Source: Thiohalorhabdus denitrificans
Lineage (GTDB): Bacteria > Pseudomonadota > Gammaproteobacteria > Thiohalorhabdales > Thiohalorhabdaceae
Reading direction: 5' to 3'
DNA length: 64,000 nt
Assembly (NCBI RefSeq): GCF_001399755.1
Contig: NZ_LJCP01000008.1
Span: 62,001 to 126,000 of the forward strand
The position numbers and the translations under genes are program-made. A model generated the notes under the pieces. It did not search any database, was not told the origin of the DNA, and worked only from the letters and a program-made list of their open reading frames with translations. Every line of letters begins with the position of its first letter. The stretch's first letter is position 1. Positions 54,427-64,000 of this stretch are shown in pieces.

Positions 54427-55368
54427 CAGAGATTCGGCCTGCCCCTTTTTGCGGAGCTCGACGGGGACCTGAAAGTGCACCCCTTCCTCGGGGCCTTCCA
54501 GGCTAACCGGCCCCTCCCCACCCAGCTCCCGGAGGCGGTCCACCACGCCCTGCACGAGCATTTCCGGGGCGGACGCACCTGCGGTCACGCCGACCCGGTT
54601 GCAATCTTCGAGCCAATCGGGGTCCACCTCTTCGGCGTTCTGGACCAGGTGTCCGGGGACGCCGAGCCGGGAGGCCACCTCAACCAAGCGGTTGGAGTTG
54701 GAGCTGTTCGGGGCGCCCACCACCAGGATCAGGTCGGTATGCTCGGCCAGCTTCTTAACGGCGTCCTGACGGTTCTGGGTGGCGTAGCAGATGTCGTCGC
54801 CCTTGGGCCCCACAATGTTGGGGAAGCGCTGCTGCAGGGCCCGGACCACGCCGATGGTGTCGTCCACGGACAAGGTGGTCTGGGTGACGTAGGCCAGGTT
54901 GTCCGGGTCCGCCACCTCCAGATGGGCCACCTCTTCCTCCGTGGCGAGAAGGCGGATGCCGCCGTCCACCTGGCCCATGGTTCCCTCCACCTCGGGGTGG
55001 TTGGCGTGGCCAATGAGCACCACCTCCCGCCCTTCCTTGTGGTGGCGGACCACCTCGATGTGGACTTTGGTCACCAGCGGGCAGGTGGCGTCGAAGACCT
55101 TGAGATCCCTTGCCTTTGCCCGCTCGCGCACTTCCTGGGAGACCCCGTGGGCGCTGAAGATGGCGGTCTCCCCGGCGGGGATCTCGTCCACCTCCTCCAC
55201 GAACACCGCGCCCTTCTCCCGCAGGTCCTCCACCACCTGGCGGTTGTGGACCACCTCGTGGCGCACGTAGATGGGCGCGCCAAAGCTCTCCAAAGCCCGC
55301 TCCACGATCTCGATGGCGCGATCCACCCCGGCGCAGAAGCCGCGGGGATTGGCGAGCAGGATTTCCAT
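54424..55368 (-). CDS. ispH: 4-Hydroxy-3-methylbut-2-enyl diphosphate reductase
   Basis: The last step of the MEP isoprenoid pathway; a [4Fe-4S] enzyme of 314 residues. The three ligand cysteines are visible: Cys12 (RGFCAGV), Cys96 (DATCPLV) and a third near 197. SAHGV and EVEGT segments are conserved. No FkpB isomerase gene lies between it and lspA, though one often does in relatives. Confidence 0.96.
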   Translation of the reverse strand: MEILLANPRGFCAGVDRAIEIVERALESFGAPIYVRHEVVHNRQVVEDLREKGAVFVEEVDEIPAGETAIFSAHGVSQEVRERAKARDLKVFDATCPLVTKVHIEVVRHHKEGREVVLIGHANHPEVEGTMGQVDGGIRLLATEEEVAHLEVADPDNLAYVTQTTLSVDDTIGVVRALQQRFPNIVGPKGDDICYATQNRQDAVKKLAEHTDLILVVGAPNSSNSNRLVEVASRLGVPGHLVQNAEEVDPDWLEDCNRVGVTAGASAPEMLVQGVVDRLRELGGEGPVSLEGPEEGVHFQVPVELRKKGQAESL

Positions 55369-55411
55369 GGATCTATCTCCTCGGAGGCGGAGCCTCCAAT
55401 GGTAAGCGGAA

Positions 55412-55900
55412 TCAGCCGGCCCGATCCCGGCGGGCGGCGCGCTCCTCGCGGATCAGCACCCCCACCAGGACCACGGCCCCCACGGTGATGGCCGAGTCGG
55501 CAACGTTGAAGGCGGGGTAGTGGTAGACTTCCTGCCAGTGGACGTCGACAAAGTCCACCACGTAGCCCAGCCGGACGCGATCGATCAGGTTTCCCAGCGC
55601 GCCGCCGATGATCAGCCCCAGGGCCAGGCGGGTCCCGGCCTCGGTACGCCCCAGCCGGAACAGCCAGACCCCCAGGACCACGATCACTACCCCGGTAACC
55701 GCCGCCAGCAGCGGCACCTGCCATCCGCCGAGCCCGGACAGCATGCCGAAGGCCACGCCCCGGTTATGGGCGTGCACCAGGTTCAGGAGGTCAGGGACGA
55801 GCACGACCCCTGCCCCGGGGGCCAGAGCGGCCTGCACCAGAATCTTGGTCACCTGATCGGCAACCAGGATGACACCCGCCAACAGCCATGGCCAAGCCAT
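55412..55900 (-). CDS. lspA: Signal peptidase II
   Basis: A lipoprotein-processing aspartyl protease of 162 residues with four helices. Catalytic Asp are in [10 protein letters not shown] and FNVADSAI. I chose the ATG at 55900 with GAGG upstream; a TTG ten codons earlier is possible. It follows ileS by 43 bp. Confidence 0.94.
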   Translation of the reverse strand: MAWPWLLAGVILVADQVTKILVQAALAPGAGVVLVPDLLNLVHAHNRGVAFGMLSGLGGWQVPLLAAVTGVVIVVLGVWLFRLGRTEAGTRLALGLIIGGALGNLIDRVRLGYVVDFVDVHWQEVYHYPAFNVADSAITVGAVVLVGVLIREERAARRDRAG

Positions 55901-55943
55901 TCGCACCGCCTCTTCCTTCAGGGCCGGCAAGGGGGCGGGCGGC

Positions 55944-58754
55944 CTAGATGGCCTGCCGCCGCTCCCCCTCGCCTTCCACGTTGGCGACGCAGCGGTCGCA
56001 CAGTTCCGGATGCTCGGCGTGGCTGCCCACCGACTCGCGCCGGTGCCAGCAGCGCCCGCACTTGGGCGCCCCGCTCACCCGCGCCGCTACCCGCAGGCCC
56101 TGCGGCTCCTCGGCGGCCACCGCCTCAGCCGGGGCCTCCGCGGCGGGTCGCAGGCGGGCCTCGGAGGTGAGCAGCATGAAACGTAGCTCCGGGGCGTAGG
56201 CCTCCAGCAGCTCCCGCAACTCACCGTCGGCGTACAGATCCACCTCGGCGTCCAGGGCGGATCCGATGGTCTTGTCGGCGCGCATGGGCTCCAGCACGCC
56301 ATCCACGGCGGCGCGCACCGCGCGCAGCCGCGCCCAGCGCTCGCGCAGGCCCTCGGGGTCCGCCACCTCGGGCAGCTCGTAGTAGGTCTCCAGCAGCACG
56401 CTCTCGGACCGCTTTCCGGCCATGTGCCGCCAGATCTCCTCGGCGGTGAAGGAGAGCACCGGCGCCAGCCAGCGCACCAGGGCCTCCAGCACGTGCTGCA
56501 TGGCGGTCTGCGCGGAGCGCCGCCCGCGCGACTCCGAGGGCATGGTGTAGAGCCGGTCCTTGAGGATGTCCAGGTAGAAGGACGACAGGGTCTCGGCGCA
56601 GAACTGGTGCACGCGGCTGTACACCTTGTGGAAGGCGTACTCGTCGTAGGCCCGGGCCACGTCCCGCTGCACCTCCGCCGCCTCAGCGAGGATCCAGCGG
56701 TCCATCTCCAGCAGGTCGGCGGGGGCTAGGGCGTCGCGCTTCGGCTCGAAGCCGGCCAGGTTGCCGAGGATGAAGCGGCCGGTGTTGCGGATGCGGCGAT
56801 AGGCCCCGGCGAGCTGGTCGAGGATCTCGTCCGAGATGCGGATGTCGCCGCTGTAATCCTGGGCCGACACCCACAGGCGTAGGATGTCGGCGCCGAGGCG
56901 CTCCATGACGTCCTGCGGGGCGATCACGTTGCCCGCGGACTTGGACATCTTCTTGCCCTCGGCGTCCACGGTGAAGCCGTGGGTGAGCACTCCCTTGTAC
57001 GGGGCGCGGCCGCGGGTCAGCACCGACTCGATGAGCGACGACTGGAACCAGCCGCGGTGCTGGTCCGAGCCCTCCAGGTAAAGGTCCGCCGGGGACTGCA
57101 GGTCGTCGCGCTTCTCCAGCACCGCGGCGTGGGAGACCCCGGAGTCGAACCAGACGTCGAGGATGTCCTCCACCTTGTGGAAGCTGCCCCCGCCGCAGTG
57201 GGCGCAGGTGCGGTCGCCGCTGACCACCTCGGATAGGTCCATGTCGAACCAGGCGTCCACGCCGCGCTCCTCCACGGCAGCGGCCACCGCCTCCATGACC
57301 GCCGGGTCCTCCACGGGTGCGCCGCAGCCGTCGCAGGCCACCAGGGTCAGCGGGACGCCCCACAGGCGCTGGCGGCTGATGCACCAGTCGGGACGGTTCT
57401 CCACCATGCCGTGAATGCGGTGCTCGCCGCTCGCCGGGATCCAGGTGGTCTCGCCGATGGCGGCCATCGCCTTATTCCGCAGGTCGTTCTCGGCAAGGCT
57501 GATGAACCACTGCGGCGTGGCGCGGAACAGCACCGGCGTCTTGTGGCGCCAGCAGTGGGGATAGCTATGGGCCAGGTCCTCCCGGTGGACCAGCATGCCC
57601 CGCTCCTCCAGCAGGGCCACCACGCCCTTGTTGGCCTTGAGGGCCTCCTGGCCGGCGAAGTGGGGGGTGTCCTCCTTGAAGCGGCCCGCCTCGTCCACGC
57701 GCGTGTCCACGGGGAGGTCGTAGCGCTGGCCCACCAGGTAGTCGTCCTGGCCGTGGCCGGGGGCGGTGTGCACGCAGCCGGTGCCCGCCTCGATGGTGAC
57801 GTGCTCGCCCAGGACCACCGCCACCACGCGATCCTCCAGGAAGGGATGGCGCAGGCGCACGCCCTCGAGATCGCGGCCCCGGCAGCGGGCCACCACCGCA
57901 GGCTCGCCCAGGCCCCAGCGCGCGGCCACCTCACTGGCCAGTTCCTGGGCCACCAGGTAGCGGCGGCCGTTGCCCTCGATGACCGCGTACTCCAGGTCGG
58001 GATGCACGGCCACGGCCCGGTTGGCGGGCAGGGTCCAGGGGGTGGTGGTCCAGATCACCGCCGCCACGTCCTCGCCGGCGCCCGGGCAGGCTGCCTCCAG
58101 GCCCTCGGCCACCGGGAAGGCCACGTCGATGGCCGGGTCGGTGCGGTCGTGGTACTCCACCTCCGCCTCGGCCAGGGCCGAGCCGCACTGCACGCACCAG
58201 TGCACGGGCTTGGCGCCGCGGTAGATGTTGCCCGCCTCCAGCACCTTGCCCAGCTCGCGCACGATCTGCGCCTCGTAGGCGTAGTCCATGGTGACGTAGG
58301 GGGCCTCCCATTCCCCCGCCACCCCGAGGCGCTTGAACTCCTCGCGCTGCACGTCGATGTAGGTCTGGGCGTACTCCCGGCAGCGGCGGCGGAACTCGGC
58401 GGCGGTCACCTCCTCCCCGGCCTCGGCCAGCTGCTCCTCCACCTTCTGCTCGATGGGCAGGCCGTGGCAGTCCCAGCCCGGCACATACGGGGCATCGAAG
58501 CCCGCCAGGTGGCGCGACTTGCAGATGACGTCCTTGAGGACCTTGTTCACCGCGTGGCCGATGTGGATGTGGCCGTTAGCGTAGGGCGGGCCGTCGTGGA
58601 GGATGAACTTGGGCCGTCCCTGGGCCGCCTCGCGGACCTTGCGGTAGGTGTCGTTCTCCGCCCAGCGGGCGAGCTGCTCCGGCTCCCGCTTGGGCAGGCC
58701 GGCCCGCATGGGGAATTCGGTCTTGGGGAGGTTCAGCGTGTCTTTGTAGCTCAT
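55944..58754 (-). CDS. ileS: Isoleucyl-tRNA synthetase
   Basis: A 936-residue class I synthetase. The HIGH motif is GHIHIGHA (61-69), KMSKS is in [11 protein letters not shown], an editing domain lies between, and a C-terminal zinc finger is CGRCWHR...CDRC. Start ATG 58754 begins [16 protein letters not shown], typical of bacterial IleS. The upstream site is weak. The in-frame extension to 58865 is not supported. Confidence 0.95.
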   Translation of the reverse strand: MSYKDTLNLPKTEFPMRAGLPKREPEQLARWAENDTYRKVREAAQGRPKFILHDGPPYANGHIHIGHAVNKVLKDVICKSRHLAGFDAPYVPGWDCHGLPIEQKVEEQLAEAGEEVTAAEFRRRCREYAQTYIDVQREEFKRLGVAGEWEAPYVTMDYAYEAQIVRELGKVLEAGNIYRGAKPVHWCVQCGSALAEAEVEYHDRTDPAIDVAFPVAEGLEAACPGAGEDVAAVIWTTTPWTLPANRAVAVHPDLEYAVIEGNGRRYLVAQELASEVAARWGLGEPAVVARCRGRDLEGVRLRHPFLEDRVVAVVLGEHVTIEAGTGCVHTAPGHGQDDYLVGQRYDLPVDTRVDEAGRFKEDTPHFAGQEALKANKGVVALLEERGMLVHREDLAHSYPHCWRHKTPVLFRATPQWFISLAENDLRNKAMAAIGETTWIPASGEHRIHGMVENRPDWCISRQRLWGVPLTLVACDGCGAPVEDPAVMEAVAAAVEERGVDAWFDMDLSEVVSGDRTCAHCGGGSFHKVEDILDVWFDSGVSHAAVLEKRDDLQSPADLYLEGSDQHRGWFQSSLIESVLTRGRAPYKGVLTHGFTVDAEGKKMSKSAGNVIAPQDVMERLGADILRLWVSAQDYSGDIRISDEILDQLAGAYRRIRNTGRFILGNLAGFEPKRDALAPADLLEMDRWILAEAAEVQRDVARAYDEYAFHKVYSRVHQFCAETLSSFYLDILKDRLYTMPSESRGRRSAQTAMQHVLEALVRWLAPVLSFTAEEIWRHMAGKRSESVLLETYYELPEVADPEGLRERWARLRAVRAAVDGVLEPMRADKTIGSALDAEVDLYADGELRELLEAYAPELRFMLLTSEARLRPAAEAPAEAVAAEEPQGLRVAARVSGAPKCGRCWHRRESVGSHAEHPELCDRCVANVEGEGERRQAI

Positions 58755-58888
58755 GGTCGCTGCCGGGATCGGAGGCGTATGGAACAGGGTGGCTCCGGTC
58801 CGGCCGCCGCGGGCGGCGCGGGGCGCCCGGGATCCGGCCGGACCGAAAGGCCCAAATGGTATCACTTAACAGAGGAAATGCGTCGCGC

Positions 58889-59824
58889 CTACTCCGCGGA
58901 CCGGCCGAAGTGCTCCCGAGCCTGGCGGACGTCGGCGGCGATCTGCTCCCGGAGGGCGTCCAGGCCGGGGAAATCCCGCTCCGCCCGCAGGCGGCGCTCG
59001 AAGACCAGCTCCACCCGGGCGCCGTAGAGGTCCCCATGGAAGTCCAGCAGGTGGGCCTCCACGCGCACGTCCACCCCCTTCACCGCGGGTCGCGTGCCCA
59101 CGTTCACCGCCGCCGGGTGGCCGTCGAGCCCCGCCCCGTGCACGCGGCCGGCGAACACCCCGGCCACCGGCAGGCGGAGGTGGTGCAGGTGGAGGTTCAG
59201 GGTGGGGAAGCCCAGCTCGCGGCCGATGCGGTCGCCGGGCACCACCCGCCCGCACAGACTATAAGGCCGGCCCAGCAGCCGCTCCGCCCGGTCCAGATCG
59301 CCCTCCGCGAGGGCCTCGCGGATCGCCGTGGAGCCCACCACCAGCCCGTCCTCGCGGTACTCCGCGATCTCCTCGGCGGCAAAGCCCCGCTGCTCCCCGA
59401 TCCGGCGCAGGTCCTCGACGGATCCCCGCGCCCCCTGACCGAATACGAAGTCGTGCCCCACCACTACGTGGCCCACGCCCAGGCCCTCCACCAGCACCCG
59501 CTGGACGAAGGCCTCCGGCTCCAGGGAAGCCAGGGACCGGTTGAAGGGCAGGACCAGAACCCGGTCGACCCCGTGCCGGCGCAGGACTTTCACCTTGCCG
59601 CGCAAGTCGGTAAGGCGCGCCGGGGCCCGCTCCGGGGCGAAAAACTCCTTGGAATGGGGTTCGAAGGTAACCACGCAGGAGGGCAGCCCGAGATCGGCGG
59701 CCCGCTCCCGGGCCCGTTCCAACAGACGCGCGTGGCCCCGGTGCACCCCATCGAAGTTGCCGATGGTGGCCACGCAGCCCCGGTGGCGGGGCTTGAGGTT
59801 ATGGATTCCGCGGATCAGCTCCAT
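58889..59824 (-). CDS. ribF: Bifunctional riboflavin kinase / FAD synthetase
   Basis: Makes FMN and FAD from riboflavin; 311 residues. The N-terminal nucleotidyltransferase has TIGNFDGVHRGH (residues 20-31). The C-terminal kinase has GFPTLN and a trailing metal-binding VNVGTRP. The ATG at 59824 gives the family start MELIRGIHNL. It is followed by ileS 134 bp on. Confidence 0.95.
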   Translation of the reverse strand: MELIRGIHNLKPRHRGCVATIGNFDGVHRGHARLLERARERAADLGLPSCVVTFEPHSKEFFAPERAPARLTDLRGKVKVLRRHGVDRVLVLPFNRSLASLEPEAFVQRVLVEGLGVGHVVVGHDFVFGQGARGSVEDLRRIGEQRGFAAEEIAEYREDGLVVGSTAIREALAEGDLDRAERLLGRPYSLCGRVVPGDRIGRELGFPTLNLHLHHLRLPVAGVFAGRVHGAGLDGHPAAVNVGTRPAVKGVDVRVEAHLLDFHGDLYGARVELVFERRLRAERDFPGLDALREQIAADVRQAREHFGRSAE

Positions 59825-59928
59825 GCTCCGGCCTTCTGCCCAGCCCGGTCGGTGCAACCGACGTGGGGATTCGGGGGGACTCTCGATCAAGCCTAACAAA
59901 CCGCCGCCCTCCGGAAGGCCCCGGGACC

Positions 59929-61503
59929 CTAGCGGCTCCCCGAGCGGCCCTCCAGGAGCCGGCCCGCCAGCCAGCGCGGCGCCCGGCGCACCTCCTCCAC
60001 ATCCAGCAGCCAGGCGATGGCCAGGTAGACGGCTCCGGCGAGCCCCACCGCCAGCGTCAGGTCCAGGGCCCGCTCCCCGGCGCCGGCCTGGTCCCAGGCC
60101 CCCGGCCCCGGCGCCATCCACCAGGCCACCGCCAGCATGACCGCCACCGCCAGAGCCACCTTGGCGAGATGCGCCGGCCAGCCCGGCTGGGGATGGTACA
60201 GGCCACGGGCCAGCAGCGCGCGCAGCAGCAGTCCCGCGTTCAGGAAGGAGGCCAGGCTGGTGGCCAGCGCCAGCCCGGCATGGGCCAGGGGGCCGATGAG
60301 GGCGAGATTCAGGACGATGTTGGCCAGCAACGCCACCACCGCGATCCGCACCGGGGTGCGCGTATCCTGCCGGGAATAGAAGGCCGGCGCCAGGACCTTG
60401 ACCCCGATGAAGGCCATAAGGCCCAGCGCGTAGGCCGCCAGGGCCCGGTAGGTGGCGGCGGTGGCCGGGGCGCCGAACTCCCCATACTGGAACAGGGTGG
60501 CCAGGATGGGGTAGCCCAGCAGCACCAGCCCGGCGGTGGCCGGGGCGCCGATGGTGAGGATCATGCGCAGCGCCCGATCGAGGGTGACGCCGTAGTCCGC
60601 ATCCCGCCCCTGGCTCACCAGCCTGGATAGGGTGGGCAGGATGGCCGTGCCCAGAGCGATGCCGAACAGCCCCAGGGGGAACTGCACCAGCCGGTCGGCG
60701 TAATAGAGATAGGACACGCTGCCCCCGGCCAACAGCGAGGCGAGTATGGTGTCGATGAGCACGCTGATCTGCGCCACGCTCACCGACAGCATGCTCGGCC
60801 CCATCAGCCGCGCGATGCGCCGCACTCCGGGGTGGCCCGGCCGGAAGCGGGGCCGCACCGCCATGCCGAGGCGGCGCAGGAAGGGCCACTGGAAGCCCAA
60901 CTGGAGCACGCCCCCGGCCAGCACCCCCCAGGCCAGGGCCGCGATGGGCCGCTCGAAGTAGGGCGCGGCCACCCCCGCCGCCACGATCATGGCCACGTTG
61001 AGGAGGACCGGCGTGAAGGCGGGCGCGGCGAAGCGACCGAAGGTGTTCAGCACCCCGCCGGCCAGGGCCACCAGGGAGATGAGGAACAGGTAGGGGAAGG
61101 TGACGCGCAGCAGGTCGGCGGTGAGGGCCATCTTCTCCGGGTCGTCGCCGAAGCCCGGGGCCAGGACCCACACCAGCAGGGGCGCGGCGACCATCCCCAA
61201 CAGGGTAACCCCCGCCACCACGGCGGCCAGCACCCCGGACACCGCCGCCAGCAGCCCTTGGAGCTCCTCCCCACTGCGCTGCTCACGGTATTCCGTGAAC
61301 ACCGGCACGAAGGCGGTGGCGAAGGCCCCCTCGCCGAACATGCGGCGGAAGAAGTTGGGCAGCTTGAAGGCGACGAAGAAGGCGTCGGTGGCCATCCCCG
61401 CCCCGAACACCCGGGCCAGCACCATGTCCCGGACGAAGCCCAGGATCCGGGAGATCAGGGTCATGGCGCTGATGGTGGCGGTGGAGCGGAACAGGCCGGC
61501 CAA
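59929..61503 (-). CDS. murJ: Lipid II flippase MurJ
   Basis: A 524-residue, 14-helix protein moving lipid II across the membrane. STATISAMTLISRILGFVRDMVLA opens it, and AFATAFVPVFTEY is a family block. It starts with TTG at 61503, supported by GGAG nine bases upstream. It ends 104 bp before ribF. Confidence 0.93.
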   Translation of the reverse strand: MAGLFRSTATISAMTLISRILGFVRDMVLARVFGAGMATDAFFVAFKLPNFFRRMFGEGAFATAFVPVFTEYREQRSGEELQGLLAAVSGVLAAVVAGVTLLGMVAAPLLVWVLAPGFGDDPEKMALTADLLRVTFPYLFLISLVALAGGVLNTFGRFAAPAFTPVLLNVAMIVAAGVAAPYFERPIAALAWGVLAGGVLQLGFQWPFLRRLGMAVRPRFRPGHPGVRRIARLMGPSMLSVSVAQISVLIDTILASLLAGGSVSYLYYADRLVQFPLGLFGIALGTAILPTLSRLVSQGRDADYGVTLDRALRMILTIGAPATAGLVLLGYPILATLFQYGEFGAPATAATYRALAAYALGLMAFIGVKVLAPAFYSRQDTRTPVRIAVVALLANIVLNLALIGPLAHAGLALATSLASFLNAGLLLRALLARGLYHPQPGWPAHLAKVALAVAVMLAVAWWMAPGPGAWDQAGAGERALDLTLAVGLAGAVYLAIAWLLDVEEVRRAPRWLAGRLLEGRSGSR

Positions 61504-61538
61504 GGGCGCGTTCTCCGGGGGTTATTCGGTTCCGGGTT

Positions 61539-61568
61539 TTGACACCGGGGCGCAAGGCAGGGGATAAT
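61539..61568 (+). promoter_or_regulatory. Sigma-70 promoter of rpsT
   Basis: TTGACA (61539-61544), an 18-base spacer and GATAAT (61563-61568). It lies 77 bases before the rpsT start codon, leaving room for an untranslated leader. Confidence 0.75.
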
Positions 61569-61645
61569 ACGCGTTTCCCCGAGCCCGGGGAAACCGCGAG
61601 TCCAGATCCAGTCGAATGCGAAGGCCCGAATAGGAGGAAGCGAGC

Positions 61646-61909
61646 GTGGCCAATACGCCCCAAGCCCGCAAGCGCGTGCGCCAGAACGAAGAGCGCCGGC
61701 TGCGCAACAAGCACCACAAGAGCCGCATGCGCACGGCCATCAAGAAGGTCGAGAAGGCCGTGGCCGAAGGCGACAAGCAGGCCGCCGAGAGCGCCCTGGA
61801 ACCGGCCGTCTCCATCGTCGACCATGTGGCCGGCAAGGGTGCGATTCACCGAAACACCGCGGCCCGCACGGTCAGCCGGCTCACCCGCAAGGTGCAGCAG
61901 CTCTCCTAG
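61646..61909 (+). CDS. rpsT: 30S ribosomal protein S20
   Basis: An 87-residue, highly basic helical ribosomal protein that binds 16S rRNA early in assembly. MANTPQARKRVRQNEERR and RMRTAIKKV are diagnostic. The start is GTG at 61646, preceded by TAGGAGGAAG. The less efficient start fits S20, which uses UUG in E. coli. Confidence 0.97.
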   Translation: MANTPQARKRVRQNEERRLRNKHHKSRMRTAIKKVEKAVAEGDKQAAESALEPAVSIVDHVAGKGAIHRNTAARTVSRLTRKVQQLS

Positions 61910-62024
61910 CTTCGGTCCCGCCGCGGGCCCCATTCCGCCTGGCACCCCGGTGCGGCGGAGCGGGGCCTGCGTGTGCGGAGCACAGCCCCCACCCTTCCGG
62001 TTCCTCCCCGCAAAGCCTGCCCCG

Positions 62025-62049
62025 ACCCGTTCGGGACGGGTTCCTTTTT
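62025..62049 (+). terminator. Rho-independent terminator after rpsT
   Basis: ACCCGT / ACGGGT stem with loop TCGGG, then TCCTTTTT, about 115 bp after the rpsT stop. Confidence 0.7.
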
Positions 62050-62134
62050 GCGTCCGCAGGCCGGACCAGCCTGTTTTGTGCACGGGCGTAGCGGGCGATG
62101 AGAGAACCGACCGTGGGACCCCACCCGCCGGGGC

Positions 62135-63265
62135 CTACAGAATCGCCAGGTCGTCCCGGTGGATGAGCTCCTCGGTATCCAGGTAGCCGAGCTCCTCGGC
62201 GATGCGCCCGGTGGGTAGGCCCTGGATCCGGCGCACCTCGTGGGCCGGATAGTTCACCAGCCCCCGGCACACCTCCCGGCCTTCCGGGTCCACGCAGGAT
62301 ACCACCTCCCCGCGGCGGAACTCCCCCTCCACCGCGGTGATTCCCACGGGCAGCAGGGAGCGCCCCTCCTCCCGGATGACCCGCGCCGCCCCGGCATCAA
62401 CGTGCAGGCGCCCGTGGACCTGGAGCTGATTGGCGAGCCACTGTTTGCGTGCCGTGAGGGCGTCCCGTCCCGGATGCAGGTAGGTCCCCAGGGGCTCCCC
62501 CTGCCGCAGTCGCAGGATGCCGTCCTCCTCGTAGCCCGAGGCGATCGCGGTGCCGGTTCCCGAGCGGGCGGCCCGCTGTGCCGCCAAAATCTTGGTGCGC
62601 ATGCCGCCGGTGCCCACGGCGCTACCGGCCCCGCCGGCCACCTGGAGGATGGCCGGATCCCCGGCCTCGCCCTCCCGGATCAGGGCGGCATGGGGGTCCA
62701 CCCGGGGGTCGGCCTGGAAGACGCCCTCCGAGTCGGTGAGGATCACTAGCAGGTCCGCCTCCACCAGGTTGGCCACCAGGGCCGCCAGGGTGTCGTTGTC
62801 GCCGAAGCGGATCTCCTCGGTGACCACGGTGTCGTTCTCGTTGACGATGGGAACCACGCCCAGCTCGAGGAGGGTGCGCAAGGTGTTGCGGGCGTTGAGG
62901 TAGCGGCGGCGATCGGAGAGGTCGTCGTGGGTGAGCAGCACCTGGGCGCTCAAAAGGCCGTGGGCGGTGAAGCGCTCCTCGTAGGCCTCCACGAGCCCGC
63001 TCTGCCCCACCGCCGCGGCGGCCTGCAGATCGTGGATGGCGGTGGGCCGATCCGCCCAGCCGAGCCGGCCCATGCCGGCGGCCACCGCCCCGGAGCTCAC
63101 CAGAATGGGCTCCACCTCCCGGCCCGCCAGCTCCGCAAGCTGGCGCACCCATTCGGTGATGGCCTCCAGGGCCAGCCCGCCCCCCGGCCGGGTCAGGAGG
63201 CTGCTGCCCACCTTGACCACCCACCGCCGGGCGTTGCGCTGCCGTTCACTCCGGTTCCGACTCAC
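62135..63265 (-). CDS. proB: Glutamate 5-kinase
   Basis: The first enzyme of proline synthesis; 376 residues. The kinase domain has [10 protein letters not shown] near residue 20, a central NENDTV block and [14 protein letters not shown]-terminal PUA domain (about 280-376) is present. The start is GTG at 63265, overlapping obg by 20 bases, with a weak site. Confidence 0.94.
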   Translation of the reverse strand: MSRNRSERQRNARRWVVKVGSSLLTRPGGGLALEAITEWVRQLAELAGREVEPILVSSGAVAAGMGRLGWADRPTAIHDLQAAAAVGQSGLVEAYEERFTAHGLLSAQVLLTHDDLSDRRRYLNARNTLRTLLELGVVPIVNENDTVVTEEIRFGDNDTLAALVANLVEADLLVILTDSEGVFQADPRVDPHAALIREGEAGDPAILQVAGGAGSAVGTGGMRTKILAAQRAARSGTGTAIASGYEEDGILRLRQGEPLGTYLHPGRDALTARKQWLANQLQVHGRLHVDAGAARVIREEGRSLLPVGITAVEGEFRRGEVVSCVDPEGREVCRGLVNYPAHEVRRIQGLPTGRIAEELGYLDTEELIHRDDLAIL

Positions 63266-64000
63266 GTTCCAGCTCGCTCATGATGTCCGTGGTAAGACGA
63301 CGCAGGCCGATGCCCGCCTCCGCCGAGACCCCGTATACCGGCCCGGGCCAGCCCAGCTCCTCCGCCAGCAGGTCGAGCCAGTCCTGGCGGTCGGATTCCG
63401 GCACCAGGTCCATCTTGTTGGCCACCAGCCAGCGCTGGCGCCCGAGCAGCTCCGGATCGTACTTCTCCAGCTCCGCCTCCACCCGGCGCACGTTGGCGGC
63501 GGGGTCGCTGCCGTCCGGCGGGGCGATGTCCACCACGTGCAGCAGCAGCTTGTTGCGGGCGAGCTGGCGCAGGAAGCGGGTGCCCAGCCCGGCGCCCTCC
63601 GCGGCGCCCTCAATGAGGCCGGGGATGTCGGCCATGACGAAGCTGCGCTCTGGGTCCACGCGCACCACGCCGAGGACCGGCTGGAGGGTGGTGAAGGGGT
63701 AGTCGGCCACCCGCGGCCGCGCCGCGGAGACGGCCCGAACCAGGGAGGACTTGCCGGCGTTGGGCAGGCCCACCAGGCCCACGTGGGCGAGCAGCCGCAG
63801 CTCCAGGCGCAGGGCGTAGCGCTCCCCCGGCATGCCCTCGGTGCTCTGCCGGGGGGTTCGGTTGGTGCTGCTCTTGAAGTGGACGTTGCCCAGGCCCCCA
63901 CGGCCCCCGCGGGCCACCACCAGGCGCTGGCCGTCGGCCACCACGTCCCCCACCAGCTCCCCGGTCTCCTCGTTGAAGACCTGGGTGCCTACCGGAACGG
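63246..64000 (-). CDS. obg: GTPase Obg/CgtA (partial, 5' end off window)
   Basis: A ribosome-associated GTPase for late 50S assembly and stress signalling. The visible part begins inside the glycine-rich Obg domain ([23 protein letters not shown]). The GTPase domain follows: G1 [10 protein letters not shown]3 [10 protein letters not shown]4 NKMD, G5 SAEAG. The start lies beyond the right edge. Confidence 0.96.
   Translation of the reverse strand, partial: VPVGTQVFNEETGELVGDVVADGQRLVVARGGRGGLGNVHFKSSTNRTPRQSTEGMPGERYALRLELRLLAHVGLVGLPNAGKSSLVRAVSAARPRVADYPFTTLQPVLGVVRVDPERSFVMADIPGLIEGAAEGAGLGTRFLRQLARNKLLLHVVDIAPPDGSDPAANVRRVEAELEKYDPELLGRQRWLVANKMDLVPESDRQDWLDLLAEELGWPGPVYGVSAEAGIGLRRLTTDIMSELERESEPE

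Overview
The window is about 70% G+C, densely packed, and carries only chromosomal genes. I see no phage, plasmid, insertion-sequence or CRISPR material. Gene families and gene order point to a gammaproteobacterium. The right end (obg-proB-rpsT-murJ-ribF-ileS-lspA-ispH followed by type IV pilus minor pilins) matches the order known from Pseudomonas-like genomes. Cytochrome b has the PVWY form of the Qo motif, which I recall as usual in that class. Two inferences about lifestyle follow. A cbbQ-cbbO type RuBisCO activase pair suggests an autotroph. Three separate cation/proton antiporter systems in 9 kb, and a very acidic PilY1, suggest a salt- or alkali-adapted organism. No marker in the window names the species.

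Layout. 1-4.7 kb: partial lexA with a candidate own operator, metK, a D-2-hydroxyacid dehydrogenase, a membrane glycosyltransferase, and a DUF2970 protein. 4.8-14.7 kb: a CysZ-like protein, a CPA2 antiporter divergent from a CPA1 antiporter with a cytosolic RCK-like tail, and a complete Mrp/Mnh operon (fused AB, then C-D-E-F-G). 14.9-19.4 kb: cbbQ, cbbO, an FmdB zinc-ribbon protein and an unrecognised protein on one strand. 19.5-22.3 kb: two tandem YihY-family proteins with winged-helix-like tails. 22.4-23.7 kb: a TrpB2-type tryptophan synthase gene split by a one-base frameshift. 23.8-27.3 kb: petABC (cytochrome bc1) and a Nif3-like gene. 27.6-36.3 kb: murA-hisG-hisD-hisB-hisH-hisA-hisF-hisIE-tatA-tatB-tatC, all leftward. 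36.5-39.8 kb: glutaredoxin and BolA genes divergent from a porin/FMN-protein/four-helix membrane protein operon whose promoter carries two Fur-like boxes. 40.2-45.1 kb: an ABC exporter, yggX, hemF, a small unknown gene, thiS-thiG. 45.3-47.4 kb: tRNA-Gly(CCC), mutY, tRNA-Phe, a pcm-like methyltransferase. 47.4-54.3 kb: type IV pilus tip and minor pilin genes. 54.4-64 kb: ispH, lspA, ileS, ribF, murJ, rpsT, proB and partial obg.

Most operons are tight: start and stop codons overlap by 1-4 bases in mnh, his, pet and pil. Gene-free DNA is mostly repeats. There are inverted-repeat elements built from 9-base units (18.4, 34.8 and 39.8 kb) and REP/REPIN-like palindromes beginning GTGGGAGC or GTAGGAGC (34.0, 39.9, 40.0, 42.4 and 43.9 kb).

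The most interesting candidates are: the Fur-box-controlled porin, flavoprotein and possible b-haem membrane protein operon (possible periplasmic iron reduction or uptake); the frameshifted trpB2; a short RNA-like unit between nif3 and petA; and the 9-base-periodic repeat family, one copy of which separates cbbQ from cbbO.
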